DNA of 64,000 nt from positions 3,942,001-4,006,000 of the forward strand of contig NZ_JAFCJI010000001.1 of the NCBI RefSeq assembly GCF_018131105.1. Reading direction: 5' to 3'. Under the pieces are notes generated by a model. That model made no database searches. It worked only from the letters and a program-made list of their open reading frames with translations, and was not told the DNA's origin. This document shows, in pieces, positions 1 through 8,758 of the stretch (position 1 is the first letter of the stretch; every line of letters begins with the position of its first letter). Both the position numbers and the translations under genes were made by a program. The stretch comes from Bradyrhizobium manausense. Lineage in GTDB: Bacteria > Pseudomonadota > Alphaproteobacteria > Rhizobiales > Xanthobacteraceae.

Positions 1-792
1 GTTGCGATAGCTCTCATAAGTGCTCTGCTTTCGGCCCGCTCGCTTGGCTTCCTTCCACCAGTCCTCGACTAGACCGGTGAGAGAATTCTTGGAGGGGCCC
101 CGCTTTGGCTTTTCCTTCGGCGCACCTTCAGGCGCCTGCCAGTCCGGAAAGCGGGCGGCCTTGGGATCCGGCGCATAATCCCCTCCCGCATTGCGCTGAC
201 GGCTCATGAAGGCGTCCCGCAACGCCATCCAAAAAGCGACAAGCAACATGGCGCGCGATTCGCTGTCCGCGCGGCGGATGCCCTTGGTCAGCAAGAGGCG
301 GTCCACGATGCAGCCAAGCTTCTTCTCCAAGTGCTTGAGGTCGCCATCCTTACCGACCTTCTCCCACATAGACACGACGGCCGCCCATTGCGCTTCCTGC
401 TCGTCCTGGCTGTCGGTGTCTGGCGCCCAGCCAACTCCGGGCGTGTGCACCATGGCGACACTCCGGGCGCGGCTCTCGCTGTCCGCCCAAACGCGATAGA
501 GTTCGCCCGCCAAGGCCGTCGCTTGTCGGTGACTAAGATGAGCGGGGGCATCATTGCGGAGAGCTTGCCAGACGCCCTCCAGATAGGCCGCAGCAATGGC
601 GTTAATCGTCTTGGCCTCGCTAGGATCGGCCGTGCGGAGGGAGAAACGAATGGCTTGGGTGCTCTCGCTGGGCGTCACGAAAACGAAGCTATCGGCCAGC
701 GGGATTGCGAGTTCGACACCGATTACTTTGCGGCGGACATCAGCGGGGATGCGCTGAGCGAACCACTTGTTTTGAGACCCGTCGCGGCGCAT
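1..792 (-). CDS. phage-type tyrosine integrase, N-terminal part (cut by window edge)
   Basis: The minus strand is open for 264 codons from ATG 792 down to base 1, so the C-terminal part is outside the window. The N-terminal 25 residues (QNKWFAQRIPADVRRK) resemble the start of phage/island integrases that begin with an arm-binding or DUF6538-like segment. The last visible residues (SLTGLVEDWWKEAKR, then STYESYR) look like the start of the SAM-like core-binding domain. The catalytic R-H-R-Y domain would follow off-window, so activity cannot be judged. It lies 112 bases past the 3' end of a tRNA-Leu gene on the same strand, the classical arrangement for an element integrated in a tRNA gene. A TTG at 816 is an alternative start. 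Confidence 0.72.
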   Translation of the reverse strand, partial: MRRDGSQNKWFAQRIPADVRRKVIGVELAIPLADSFVFVTPSESTQAIRFSLRTADPSEAKTINAIAAAYLEGVWQALRNDAPAHLSHRQATALAGELYRVWADSESRARSVAMVHTPGVGWAPDTDSQDEQEAQWAAVVSMWEKVGKDGDLKHLEKKLGCIVDRLLLTKGIRRADSESRAMLLVAFWMALRDAFMSRQRNAGGDYAPDPKAARFPDWQAPEGAPKEKPKRGPSKNSLTGLVEDWWKEAKRAGRKQSTYESYRN

Positions 793-904
793 CGGCCGAA
801 CAACCCTGAACAGCAATGTTACACCCCATTGTTACACAGTCGGGGCCAACGCAACACTCTGATCGGGCTTATCTATCTGGATTTGTTTAATATCCAGAAT
901 CGTA

Positions 905-991
<87 letters not shown>

Positions 992-1130
992 ATGCCGTTT
1001 GGGGCACGGAGGCGGTTACTACGGTTCAGTGACGCCGTTGTCAATTCATGGTTCGGGATGCCGATTGCGCATTGCAAACCGGGTCGATACAAGCCTGATA
1101 TTACGCACTCTTCCTGCAGGATTGGCTCCT

Positions 1131-2096
1131 ATGGCATCGAATCTGGAAACTCTCGTCACGGTTTTCGGCGGATCGGGGTTTTTGGGCCGGAATGTCGTCC
1201 GCGCGCTGTGCCGGCGGGATTACCGGGTCCGCGTCGCGGTGCGGCGGCCGGAGCTAGCCGGGTACCTCCAGCCCTCGGGCAAGGTCGGCCAGGTCCACAC
1301 CATCCAGGCCAATCTGCGCTATCCGGCCTCGGTCGAGGCGGCGGTGCGTGATTCGCATGTCGTGATCAATCTGGTCGGCATCCTCGCCGAGGGCGGCGCG
1401 CAGACGTTCGACGCCGTCCAGGCCAAGGGCGCCGAGACCGTCGCCAAGGCGGCGGCCGCCGCCGGCGCCAGCCTCATTCATGTCTCGGCGATCGGCGCCG
1501 ACGCCGCTTCGCCATCGCGCTATGCCAAGGCCAAGGCGGCCGGCGAAGCGGCTGCGAGCGCGGCGGTCCCGTCGGCCACGATCTTCCGTCCCTCCGTGAT
1601 GTTCGGCCCCGAGGACCAGTTCACCAACCGTTTCGCGGCGCTGGCGCGGATGTCGCCGGTGCTGCCGCTGATCGGCGCCGAGACGAAGATGCAGCCGGTC
1701 TATGTCGGCGACGTCGCCACCGCGATTGCGGACGCCGTCGACGGCAAGGCCAAGGCGGGCGCGACCTACGAACTCGGCGGGTCCGAGGTGCTGACCATGC
1801 GCGAGATCATCGAGTCGATCCTGGAGATCACCGACCGCAAGCGCGCGCTGGTGCCGCTGTCGTTCGGCCTCGCCCGCTTCAAGGCCGCCTTCCTGCAATT
1901 CGCGCCGGGCGCGTTCAAGCTGACGCCGGACCAGGTCACGCTGCTCCAGCGCGACAATGTCGTGTCGGATGCAGCGAAGGCCGCCGGGCTCACGCTCGAA
2001 GGGCTCGGCATCGCGGCCGATTCGTTGGAAGCAGTTGCCCCGCAATATCTCTGGCGCTTCCGCCCGCAGGGTCAGTTCCAGCGCATGGGCGTGTGA
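1131..2096 (+). CDS. NDUFA9-like complex I assembly/NAD(P)-binding protein (atypical SDR)
   Basis: This 321-residue protein has an N-terminal Rossmann fold with G13-G14-S15-G16-F17-L18-G19, the NAD(P)-binding pattern of atypical short-chain dehydrogenases. Later segments (SVMFGPEDQFTNRF, QPVYVGDVA) are typical of the complex-I NDUFA9 subfamily found widely in alphaproteobacteria. The start was put at ATG 1131 because it opens directly into the conserved beta strand; the frame extends upstream without homologous-looking sequence. By family it is a quinone-oxidoreductase-associated or sugar-nucleotide-like reductase, but no substrate can be read from the sequence. It converges on the DprE2-like gene 36 bases downstream. 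Confidence 0.8.
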   Translation: MASNLETLVTVFGGSGFLGRNVVRALCRRDYRVRVAVRRPELAGYLQPSGKVGQVHTIQANLRYPASVEAAVRDSHVVINLVGILAEGGAQTFDAVQAKGAETVAKAAAAAGASLIHVSAIGADAASPSRYAKAKAAGEAAASAAVPSATIFRPSVMFGPEDQFTNRFAALARMSPVLPLIGAETKMQPVYVGDVATAIADAVDGKAKAGATYELGGSEVLTMREIIESILEITDRKRALVPLSFGLARFKAAFLQFAPGAFKLTPDQVTLLQRDNVVSDAAKAAGLTLEGLGIAADSLEAVAPQYLWRFRPQGQFQRMGV

Positions 2097-2132
2097 GGCG
2101 GCTCTCTCTCCGCCGTCAGCGCCGCGACGGTC

Positions 2133-2873
2133 TCAGAACTTCAGCTTCTTGAAGATCGCCTCGGGCAGCGTCTTGATGATGAGCATCACGAGCCGCCAGA
2201 TGCCGCTGACATAGACGACGTCAGTCTTCCTCTCGACGGCGCCGAGGATCGCGTCGCCGACGACCGGTGCGTCGACCGTGAGCGGGCCGATCAGCTTCAT
2301 GCCCTCAGTCATCCTGGTGCGGACGAAGCCCGGCTTCACGGTGACCACATGCACGCCGCCACGGCTGCAACGGGCGCGCAGGCCTGAGAGGAACGCGGAG
2401 AAGCCCGCCTTCGCCGAGCCGTAGACATAATTCGAGGCACGGCCGCGATCGCCCGCGACCGAGGACACACCGACAACGGTGCCATTGCCGCGGGTCAGGA
2501 ACTTTTCGGCGAACAGGCCGAGGATCAGCGACGGGCCCTCGTAATTCGAGCGCATGATCGTGGTGGCATGGGCGAGATCGCTCTCGGCATCTTGCTGCAC
2601 GCCCAAAAGGCCGACGATCGAGATGACAACGTCGGGCAAAGAGGGAAGGCCGGCGACGAAGCCGTCGAACGACGCAGTATCGAGCACGTCGAACTTCAAC
2701 GTGCTCGCTTCGATGTTGTAGCGCGCGCGCAGGTCGGCGGCGTCAGGCTCCAGCGCGGCGGCGTCGCGGCCTGCGAGGCCGACATTGTAACCCGCCTTGG
2801 CGAAAGCACGTGCGGCGGCGCGGCCGATATCGGAGGAGCCGCCGAGCACCAATACGGTCTTGCGTGACGTCAC
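2133..2873 (-). CDS. DprE2-like decaprenylphosphoryl-2-keto-ribose reductase (SDR)
   Basis: A 246-residue classical short-chain dehydrogenase with GGSSDIG at residues 11-17 (cofactor loop) and the catalytic pair Y151-x3-K155 after a SSVAGDRGR segment. That segment, the VRTRM motif, PLTVDAP and the C-terminal pattern around LVMLIIKTLPEAIF match what is known of mycobacterial DprE2, which reduces the 2-keto intermediate to polyprenylphosphoryl arabinose using NADH. The start is GTG at 2873. It follows the DprE1-like gene with only three bases between stop and start, so the two are almost certainly co-transcribed and translationally linked. Another SDR activity is possible, but the pairing argues strongly for the epimerase role. 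Confidence 0.78.
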   Translation of the reverse strand: MTSRKTVLVLGGSSDIGRAAARAFAKAGYNVGLAGRDAAALEPDAADLRARYNIEASTLKFDVLDTASFDGFVAGLPSLPDVVISIVGLLGVQQDAESDLAHATTIMRSNYEGPSLILGLFAEKFLTRGNGTVVGVSSVAGDRGRASNYVYGSAKAGFSAFLSGLRARCSRGGVHVVTVKPGFVRTRMTEGMKLIGPLTVDAPVVGDAILGAVERKTDVVYVSGIWRLVMLIIKTLPEAIFKKLKF

Positions 2874-2876
2874 GGC

Positions 2877-4202
2877 TTAAACCTCATCGAACAGGCGTTG
2901 TGACAATTTTGAGCGGATGTTGCAGGCAGGATCGAGCGATTTGCGGATCGCGTTGAAGCGCGACAGCGCGCCATAACCGGCCTCGAAGGTCGCGCGCGAC
3001 TGGCGCGCATCCTTGGCGAGATAAAGCCGGCCGCCGGCGGCAACGACCAGGCTATCGATCTCGTCGAGGAAATTCAGGATGTCGCCCTTGACAGGGAAAT
3101 CCAGCGCCAGCGTGTAGCCGGGCAGCGGAAACGACATCAGGCCGTCGCCATGGCCAAGCTTCTTCAGCACCGCGAGGAAGGAGGCATCGCCACGCTTCGA
3201 GACGCGTTCGAGGATCTCGCCGATCACGCCGCGTGCGCGCTGTTCCGGGATCACGCATTGATGCTGGAGGAAGCCGCGTCGTCCATAGATGCGATTCCAG
3301 TCGGCAATGCTGTCGAGCGGAAAGAAGTACGGATAGAGCGAGACCACGTGGTCGCTGCCGGCGCGCCTTGCGCCCATGCGGTAATAGAGTTCGTTGAAGG
3401 CGCGGATGCTGTACCGATTCAGCGTCATCGACGGCAGGTCGATAGGCACGGCGAGCCCTGGATTCCTGCCGACGGGAAAGCGATCGGCGCCTTCGGCAAG
3501 TTCATCGATGCGGGCGTGCTCGCCGAGATAGATCAGCGAGCGGCCGAGATCGCGCCCGCGCGCCACGCAATCGATCCACGCCACCGAATAGGTCGCGGAA
3601 TCGCCCGCATCGAGCGCGCGCATCGCGGCATCGAGATCGGATGCGGAGACGACGCGCTCGCGGATCCAGCCAGTCTCGACGGGACGCAGACGCATCGTCG
3701 CTTCGAGGATCACGCCGGTGAGGCCCATGCCGCCGACCGTCGCGAAGAAGGCATCGGAGTTCCGGTCGCGCGAAACTTCGATGGTCTCGCCCTGCCCGGT
3801 TCGCAGCAGAATGCTGTCGACATAGCGGCCGAATCCGCCCTCGCCATGATGGTTCTTGCCGTGAACGTCGGCCGCGATGGCGCCCCCGACCGTGACGAAC
3901 CGCGTGCCCGGCACCACGAAGGGCAGGAAGCCGCGCGGGCCAAAGGTGTCGATGAGGTCGGCCAGCAGCACGCCGGCTTCGAGGCGAATGCGGCCGGTCG
4001 CCGGATCGAACGAGCTGATACGGTCGAACCCGGTCATGCCGATGGTTCTGGCAGCGCCGATCGCGGCATCGCCATAGGCGCGGCCGTTGCCCCTCGCCAC
4101 CGAGCCGGCGACGACGGCCTCGCCCACGGCCTCGAACGACCTGGGACGCAGCACTTCGCTATCGACGACCGGGAAGCGCCCCCAGCCGCTGACGAGGGTC
4201 AT
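2877..4202 (-). CDS. DprE1-like FAD-dependent polyprenylphosphoryl-ribose 2-oxidase
   Basis: A 441-residue flavoprotein of the VAO/PCMH oxidase family. It shows ARGNGRAYGD (residues 36-45) and DVHGKNHHG (112-120), both hallmarks of DprE1, the enzyme that oxidises the 2'-hydroxyl of polyprenylphosphoryl ribose in the first half of the epimerisation to arabinose. The C-terminal segment (TLALDFPVKG, then GGRLYLAKDAR) aligns by eye with the mycobacterial active-site strand. The residue at the position of the benzothiazinone-reactive cysteine is Ala366. The ATG is at 4202. The gene is upstream of the DprE2-like gene and downstream of uppP on the same strand. No UbiA-like phosphoribosyltransferase is seen nearby. 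Confidence 0.78.
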   Translation of the reverse strand: MTLVSGWGRFPVVDSEVLRPRSFEAVGEAVVAGSVARGNGRAYGDAAIGAARTIGMTGFDRISSFDPATGRIRLEAGVLLADLIDTFGPRGFLPFVVPGTRFVTVGGAIAADVHGKNHHGEGGFGRYVDSILLRTGQGETIEVSRDRNSDAFFATVGGMGLTGVILEATMRLRPVETGWIRERVVSASDLDAAMRALDAGDSATYSVAWIDCVARGRDLGRSLIYLGEHARIDELAEGADRFPVGRNPGLAVPIDLPSMTLNRYSIRAFNELYYRMGARRAGSDHVVSLYPYFFPLDSIADWNRIYGRRGFLQHQCVIPEQRARGVIGEILERVSKRGDASFLAVLKKLGHGDGLMSFPLPGYTLALDFPVKGDILNFLDEIDSLVVAAGGRLYLAKDARQSRATFEAGYGALSRFNAIRKSLDPACNIRSKLSQRLFDEV

Positions 4203-4298
4203 CGTTCAGCTCCGCCCGCGGGCCACCCCGCTCCGGATACTGCCTAGCTGTCAAAAGCTGATATTGCGTTGAGGCTTGTCAGCGAGTTTTTCGAGAAG

Positions 4299-5105
4299 TT
4301 AACGGCCCAGCGCCAGCGCGATCAGGCCGAGCGTGCCGACGATGACGCGCCACCAGGCGAACACCACAAAGCCGTGGCGGGTGACGTAGCCGAGGAACGC
4401 CTTCACCACGATGATCGCGGTGATGAACGACACCACGAAGCCGATCGCGACGATGCCGATGTGATCCATCGTCATCTCGGAGCGGTTCTTGTAGAAGTCG
4501 TAGGCGAACGCGCCGATCATGGTGGGAATGGCGAGGAAAAACGAGAACTCCGCCGCTGCCCGCTTGTCCGCGCCCAAAAACATCGCGGCGACGATGCTGG
4601 CCCCGGAGCGCGACACGCCCGGGATCATCGCGATGCACTGCGCGATGCCGATATAGAGATACATCAGCAGCGGAAACTTGGTGGCGTCATGCTCGCGCGC
4701 CTTCAGATCGAGCCGATCGACCCACAGCAGGATGGCGCCGCCGACGATCAGCGAGAAGCACACCACCCAGGGATTGAACAGCAGGCTCTTGATGTATTTG
4801 CCGGCCACGAGGCCGACGATGACAGCGGGCAGGAACGCGACCAGCACGCCGATCACGAAGCGGCGCGCATAGGCATCGCCCGTAAACATACCGATCGCGA
4901 CATCCCACAATTTCTTGAAGTAGAGCACGACGATCGCGAGGATGGCGCCGAGCTGGATCAGAACGGTAAACGAATCCCAGAAGGCGCCCTCGCCGAGGCC
5001 GAAGAAACGCTCAGCAAGCAGCAGGTGGCCTGTCGAGGACACGGGAAGGAACTCGGTCACACCCTCGATGATGCCGAGGATCACTGCCCGTATTGTATCT
5101 GACAT
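4299..5105 (-). CDS. uppP: undecaprenyl-diphosphatase UppP (BacA family)
   Basis: A 268-residue, very hydrophobic membrane protein. It has both UppP signatures: EGVTEFLPVSSTGH at residues 14-27, with the two glutamates, and PGVSRSG at 162-168, with the catalytic arginine. The enzyme removes a phosphate from undecaprenyl pyrophosphate on the outer face of the inner membrane to recycle the lipid carrier for peptidoglycan and polysaccharide. Start ATG 5105. It precedes the DprE1/DprE2-like genes on the same strand with a 96-base gap, a reasonable partner because all three act on polyprenyl phosphates. Confidence 0.95.
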   Translation of the reverse strand: MSDTIRAVILGIIEGVTEFLPVSSTGHLLLAERFFGLGEGAFWDSFTVLIQLGAILAIVVLYFKKLWDVAIGMFTGDAYARRFVIGVLVAFLPAVIVGLVAGKYIKSLLFNPWVVCFSLIVGGAILLWVDRLDLKAREHDATKFPLLMYLYIGIAQCIAMIPGVSRSGASIVAAMFLGADKRAAAEFSFFLAIPTMIGAFAYDFYKNRSEMTMDHIGIVAIGFVVSFITAIIVVKAFLGYVTRHGFVVFAWWRVIVGTLGLIALALGR

Positions 5106-5273
5106 ATTTACGGTCCATTTCCGCTGGAAAAGCGGGGTTCTTCTCGCCTATTCCCCCAAATGCTGCAATCGCAAAATGCGAAATGACGGGTTGTCTCGCG
5201 GTTTTGAAGAACTAGTGTGGCGCCGCACAAACATTGATGGATTCTTAAGCACCATCAAATAGTCAAAGGGTTC

Positions 5274-5966
5274 ATGTTTACGCTGTTTCATCATCCGTTC
5301 TGTCCGCACTCGCGCTTCATCCGCCTGATCGCGGGCGAATACGGGCTCGAACTGAAGCTGGCCGAGGAGCGCAGCTGGGAACGGCGCGAGGCGTTTCTGC
5401 TGCTCAATGCGGCGGGCACCACGCCGGTGCTGGTGGACGACGAGCAGCCGCCGATCCCGGGCGCGGCCATCATCGCCGAATATATCGACGAGGCCTATGG
5501 CGCCGAGATGGGCCCCAAGCGCCTGATGCCGGAGACGATCGCCGAGCGCGTCGAAGTGCGCCGGCTGATGGCCTGGTTCAACGAAAAGTTCTTCGAGGAA
5601 GTCTCCCACCCGCTGGTCACCGAGCGCATCTACAAGCGCTTCATGAACGAGGAGAGTGGCGGAGGACCGCCCTCGCCCGACGTGATGCGCGCCGCCAAGG
5701 CCAACGTGCGCTATCATCTCGCCTATATCGGCTGGCTGGCGCAGACGCGTAACTTCCTCGCCGGCGACCGGATGACCTACGCGGACCTCGCCGCCGCGGC
5801 GCATCTCTCGGCGATCGACTATCTGGGCGACGTGCCATGGAGCGAGGACGACGCAGCAAAGGCGTGGTACGCGCGGGTGAAATCCCGCCCGTCGTTCCGT
5901 CCGCTGCTGAGCGAATGGCTGGCTGGCGTGCCGGCATCGCGGACCTACGTGGACCTGGATTTCTGA
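5274..5966 (+). CDS. glutathione S-transferase family protein
   Basis: A 230-residue protein with a thioredoxin-like N-terminal domain beginning MFTLFHHPFCPHSRF and the cis-proline/glutathione-binding region GTTPVLVDD followed by PGAAIIAEYIDE, then an all-alpha C-terminal domain ending near ADLAAAAHLSAIDYLGD. This is the usual two-domain GST arrangement and length. A cysteine at residue 10 in the PFCPHS motif sits where the catalytic residue of the omega/beta types lies. The substrate is unknown. The C-terminal 52 bases overlap the start chosen for queG, so the pair is probably one transcript. Confidence 0.88.
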   Translation: MFTLFHHPFCPHSRFIRLIAGEYGLELKLAEERSWERREAFLLLNAAGTTPVLVDDEQPPIPGAAIIAEYIDEAYGAEMGPKRLMPETIAERVEVRRLMAWFNEKFFEEVSHPLVTERIYKRFMNEESGGGPPSPDVMRAAKANVRYHLAYIGWLAQTRNFLAGDRMTYADLAAAAHLSAIDYLGDVPWSEDDAAKAWYARVKSRPSFRPLLSEWLAGVPASRTYVDLDF

Positions 5967-7090
5967 CCTCCGATCCGACTGAACTGAAGGCGGCGCTGGC
6001 GCGCGAAGCGCAAGCGCTCGGCTTCGACTGCATCGGCATCACCGAGCCGGGCACGATCGAAAAGGCCGGTGCGCATTTTCTCGAATTCATCGCCACGGGC
6101 GGCCATGGCGACATGGACTGGCTCGCGAACCAGCCGGAGCGTCGCGTCGATCCGCGCGGGCTGTGGCAGGACGTGCGCAGCGTGATCATGCTCGGCGTCA
6201 ATTACGGGCCCGACCAGGATCCGCTCGCGATCCTGCAGCAGCGCACGCGCGCGGCGATCTCGGTCTATGCGCAGGGCGACGACTATCACGACCTCATCAA
6301 GAAGCGGCTGAAGGCGCTGGCGCGCTGGCTGGTCGTGACCGCGCCGAGCGAGGTGAAGGTGTTCGTCGATACCGCGGCGGTGATGGAGAAGCCGCTCGCG
6401 CAAGCCGCGCATCTGGGCTGGCAGGGCAAGCACACCAATCTGGTCTCACGCGAATTCGGCTCATGGCTGTTTCTCGGCGCGATCTACACCACGCTCGAGC
6501 TGCCGCGCGACGACACGGAGATCGACCATTGCGGCTCATGCCGGGCCTGCCTCGACATCTGTCCGACCTCGGCATTCCCCGCGCCCTACAAGCTCGATGC
6601 GCGGCGCTGCATCTCGTATCTCACCATCGAGAACAAGGGACCGATCCCGCAGGAGTTCCGTAAAGCGATCGGCAACCGCATCTATGGCTGCGACGATTGC
6701 CTTGCGGCCTGCCCCTGGAACAAGTTTGCGCAAGAGGGGCGTGAAGCAAAGCTCGCGGCGCGCGATGAATTGCGCGCGCCTGGTCTCGCTGAGCTTTCGC
6801 GACTCGACGACGCCGCGTTTCGTGCGCTGTTCACAAAATCGCCCGTGAAGCGCATCGGCCGTGATCGCTTCTTGCGGAACGTACTGATCGCGATCGGAAA
6901 TTCCGGTGAGGCGGCGCTGGCGGACGAAGCGCGGCGACTGCTTGATGATGCGAGCCCGCTGGTGCGTGGCGCTGCGGTGTGGGCGCTGGGGCAGCTGGTG
7001 GCGCGGGACGCGTTTGCGGCGATGAGAGCCGTCGCGTTGGACAACGAACGCGACGACGGCGTGCGTGAGGAGTGGCAGGCCGCCACCTAA
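5915..7090 (+). CDS. queG: epoxyqueuosine reductase QueG
   Basis: This enzyme carries out the last step of queuosine tRNA modification, reducing epoxyqueuosine with cobalamin and two [4Fe-4S] clusters. The sequence shows the QueG iron-sulfur patterns CGSCRACLDICP and CDDCLAACPWNKF, the VMEKPLAQAAHLGW-type cobalamin region and a HEAT-like C-terminal extension (LVRGAAVWALGQL). ATG 5915 gives 391 residues, overlapping the GST gene by 52 bases. The frame is open further up to ATG 5837, but that adds arginine-rich residues that look like read-through of the GST gene. No other queuosine genes are in the window. Confidence 0.92.
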   Translation: MAGWRAGIADLRGPGFLTSDPTELKAALAREAQALGFDCIGITEPGTIEKAGAHFLEFIATGGHGDMDWLANQPERRVDPRGLWQDVRSVIMLGVNYGPDQDPLAILQQRTRAAISVYAQGDDYHDLIKKRLKALARWLVVTAPSEVKVFVDTAAVMEKPLAQAAHLGWQGKHTNLVSREFGSWLFLGAIYTTLELPRDDTEIDHCGSCRACLDICPTSAFPAPYKLDARRCISYLTIENKGPIPQEFRKAIGNRIYGCDDCLAACPWNKFAQEGREAKLAARDELRAPGLAELSRLDDAAFRALFTKSPVKRIGRDRFLRNVLIAIGNSGEAALADEARRLLDDASPLVRGAAVWALGQLVARDAFAAMRAVALDNERDDGVREEWQAAT

Positions 7091-7098
7091 CTCTCGGT

Positions 7099-7205
7099 GT
7101 CACTCCTTGCGAAAGCGGGGAATCCAGTACGCCGCGGCTTCTCGGGCAATCACTGCCGTCTCGGAGTCCTGGATCGCCCGATCAAGTCGGGCGATGGCAC
7201 CATTG
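7099..7205. repeat. degenerate intergenic repeat with hairpin
   Basis: The gap between queG and the thioesterase gene carries text of the kind gcgaaagcggggaatccag followed by a strong hairpin (ATCGCCCGA at 7173-7181 with TCGGGCGAT at 7187-7195). It resembles dispersed repeats found in Bradyrhizobium intergenic DNA and may also end queG transcription. Only one copy is present here, so the repeat nature rests on general knowledge. Confidence 0.45.
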
Positions 7206-7273
7206 TTGTTGCTGCCCCCGTACGCGCTTCACCACCCTTGATTTCCCCGCCCATTCCCGCAAAGTCGCGCGTC

Positions 7274-8074
7274 ATGACAACAAGCATTCCCTTCTTCACC
7301 CGCGACGGCGATACATTCCATCCGACGGAAGTGGCTAACGGCCCGTGGGATCCGAAATCGCTGCACGGACGCGTCATCGTCGGACTGCTCGGCTTCGCCA
7401 TTGAGGAACGCCATTCCGGCCCTGAGTTCGTGCCGGCGCGGCTCACCGTCGACATGTACAAGCTGCCCACCATCGACAAGCCGATCGAGGTCACGACCCG
7501 GCTCGTGCGCGACGGGATGCGCATTCGCGTGGTCGAGGCGGAGTTCTTTTCGGCCGGCGTCAGCATGGCGCGCGCGTCGTGCCAGCTGTTGCGCAAAACG
7601 CAGAATCCGGACGGCAATGTGTGGTCGCCGCCGAACTGGGACGTGCCGAAGCCGGCTGACATTCCAAAGCCGACCGATCCCCGGCTCGGCATGAACGGCA
7701 AATGGACGACGCGCCCGATCGTCGGCCATATGGGCTCGCTCGGTCCACGAAAACTCTGGATGAGCGAAGTACGCGAGCTCGTTGCGGGCGTGCCGATGAC
7801 GCCGTTCGTGCATGTCGCTGTTGGCGCAGATTTCGCGAGCCCGTTTGCGAATGCCGGCGACAAGGGGCTCGGCTACATCAACAGCGACGTGACGATCTAT
7901 CTGCACCGTTTGCCGGTGACGAACTGGATCGGTTTCGACGTGGTGAACCACCAGGCCACCGACGGCGTGGCGATCGGCGAATGCTGGCTCTATGACGAGC
8001 AGGGCCCGATCGGCACCGCGACAGTCGCCGCGCTTGCGCAGCGCAAGCCGATGGCGAAGCCGCCGCCGCCGTAG
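7274..8074 (+). CDS. acyl-CoA thioesterase-like (hotdog fold) protein
   Basis: A 266-residue protein resembling the TesB-like thioesterase family with two hotdog halves. The N-terminal half contains HGRVIVGLLGFAIEE and LTVDMYKLPTIDKPIEVTTR, the latter typical of the substrate-binding strand. The C-terminal half has VPMTPFVHVAVGADFASPF and GECWLYDEQGPIGTATVAALAQ, which is the usual ending of this family. The start is set at ATG 7274, just ahead of the conserved region; upstream in-frame sequence looks like repeat DNA. Hydrolysis of an acyl-CoA is the family role, and the actual substrate is unknown. It is convergent with the NTF2-like gene. Confidence 0.75.
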   Translation: MTTSIPFFTRDGDTFHPTEVANGPWDPKSLHGRVIVGLLGFAIEERHSGPEFVPARLTVDMYKLPTIDKPIEVTTRLVRDGMRIRVVEAEFFSAGVSMARASCQLLRKTQNPDGNVWSPPNWDVPKPADIPKPTDPRLGMNGKWTTRPIVGHMGSLGPRKLWMSEVRELVAGVPMTPFVHVAVGADFASPFANAGDKGLGYINSDVTIYLHRLPVTNWIGFDVVNHQATDGVAIGECWLYDEQGPIGTATVAALAQRKPMAKPPPP

Positions 8075-8080
8075 TTTTTG

Positions 8081-8116
8081 TCATTCCGGGGCACGCGAAG
8101 CGTGAGCCCGGAATGA
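8081..8116. repeat. short palindrome between convergent genes (tcattccggg type)
   Basis: The inverted repeat TCATTCCGGG...CCCGGAATGA lies exactly between two convergent genes. The same arms recur at 46623-46663. It probably belongs to a dispersed palindrome family and could act as a bidirectional terminator, although no clear T-run follows. Confidence 0.6.
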
Positions 8117-8119
8117 TGG

Positions 8120-8590
8120 CTAGGCGAGATGCCGCTTCATCTCCGGCCGCGCCTTGAGCTCCGCCCCCTGCTTGCCGACGATCTTCGCGATCCTTTCAGG
8201 CGCGAACTTCAGATCGACGAACGCAGGCGCCGTGTTGGCGACCTCGTGATAGCTGACGATTCTGCCGTCACGCAGCGTCATGATCGCCACGCCCTCGAAC
8301 ATCGCCCGCGCGCCGTTCGCTTCCGGCAGAGTTGATTTGTAGCTGAAGGTGTAGCGCGCATAGAGCGTGGTGCCGTTGGTGACAGGGTCATGCATGTCCC
8401 AGCGGAAATCCGTCGCCGTGCGATAGAACCAGTCGTCGACCATCGCGGCGATTTTTTCGCGGCCCGCGAACGCGCCGTAGAAGACGTCGTGATAGACGCC
8501 GTCCTCGGTGAACAGGTCGGCAAAGGCGCGGCCGTTGCGTTGTTCGACCGCGTCGCAGAACGCGCGCAGCATGGCGGTGGTGGTTGTCAT
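8120..8590 (-). CDS. NTF2-like / SnoaL-type protein
   Basis: A 156-residue single-domain protein with the cone-fold pattern of SnoaL-like polyketide-cyclase/NTF2 proteins: an N-terminal helix (MLRAFCDAVEQRNGRAFADLF) followed by TEDGVYHDVFYG and the strand REKIAAMVDDWFYR, then YTFSYKS and VAIMTLRDGRIVSYHEV. This fold serves enzymes (isomerases, epoxide hydrolases) as well as binding domains, so no reaction can be assigned. Start ATG 8590. It is followed on the upstream side by a repeat and then by an alpha/beta hydrolase on the same strand. Confidence 0.75.
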   Translation of the reverse strand: MTTTTAMLRAFCDAVEQRNGRAFADLFTEDGVYHDVFYGAFAGREKIAAMVDDWFYRTATDFRWDMHDPVTNGTTLYARYTFSYKSTLPEANGARAMFEGVAIMTLRDGRIVSYHEVANTAPAFVDLKFAPERIAKIVGKQGAELKARPEMKRHLA

Positions 8591-8615
8591 TGGATTGCCT
8601 CCCTTGTTTTTCTTT

Positions 8616-8743
8616 CCCTCTCCCCTCGTGGGAGAGGGTGGATCAATCGCGCGTCGCGCGATTGAGACGGGTGAGGGGTATGTCTCCGCGGAAAGAACCC
8701 CTCATCCGGCGCTTCGCGCCACCTTCTCCGCAAGGGGAGAAGG
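8616..8743. repeat. interspersed palindromic repeat, copy 1
   Basis: A run of nested palindromes (CCCTCTCCCC/GGGAGAGGG; CGCGCG-type centre; GACGGGTGAGGGGTAT with CCCCTCATCC; CTTCTCC/GGGGAGAAGG). A second copy lies at 22711-22852 with the same order of blocks and almost identical outer arms, which shows a mobile or dispersed repeat rather than a gene. It fills the gap between the NTF2-like and hydrolase genes. Confidence 0.85.
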
Positions 8744-8758
8744 GAGGCGAAAGACACT

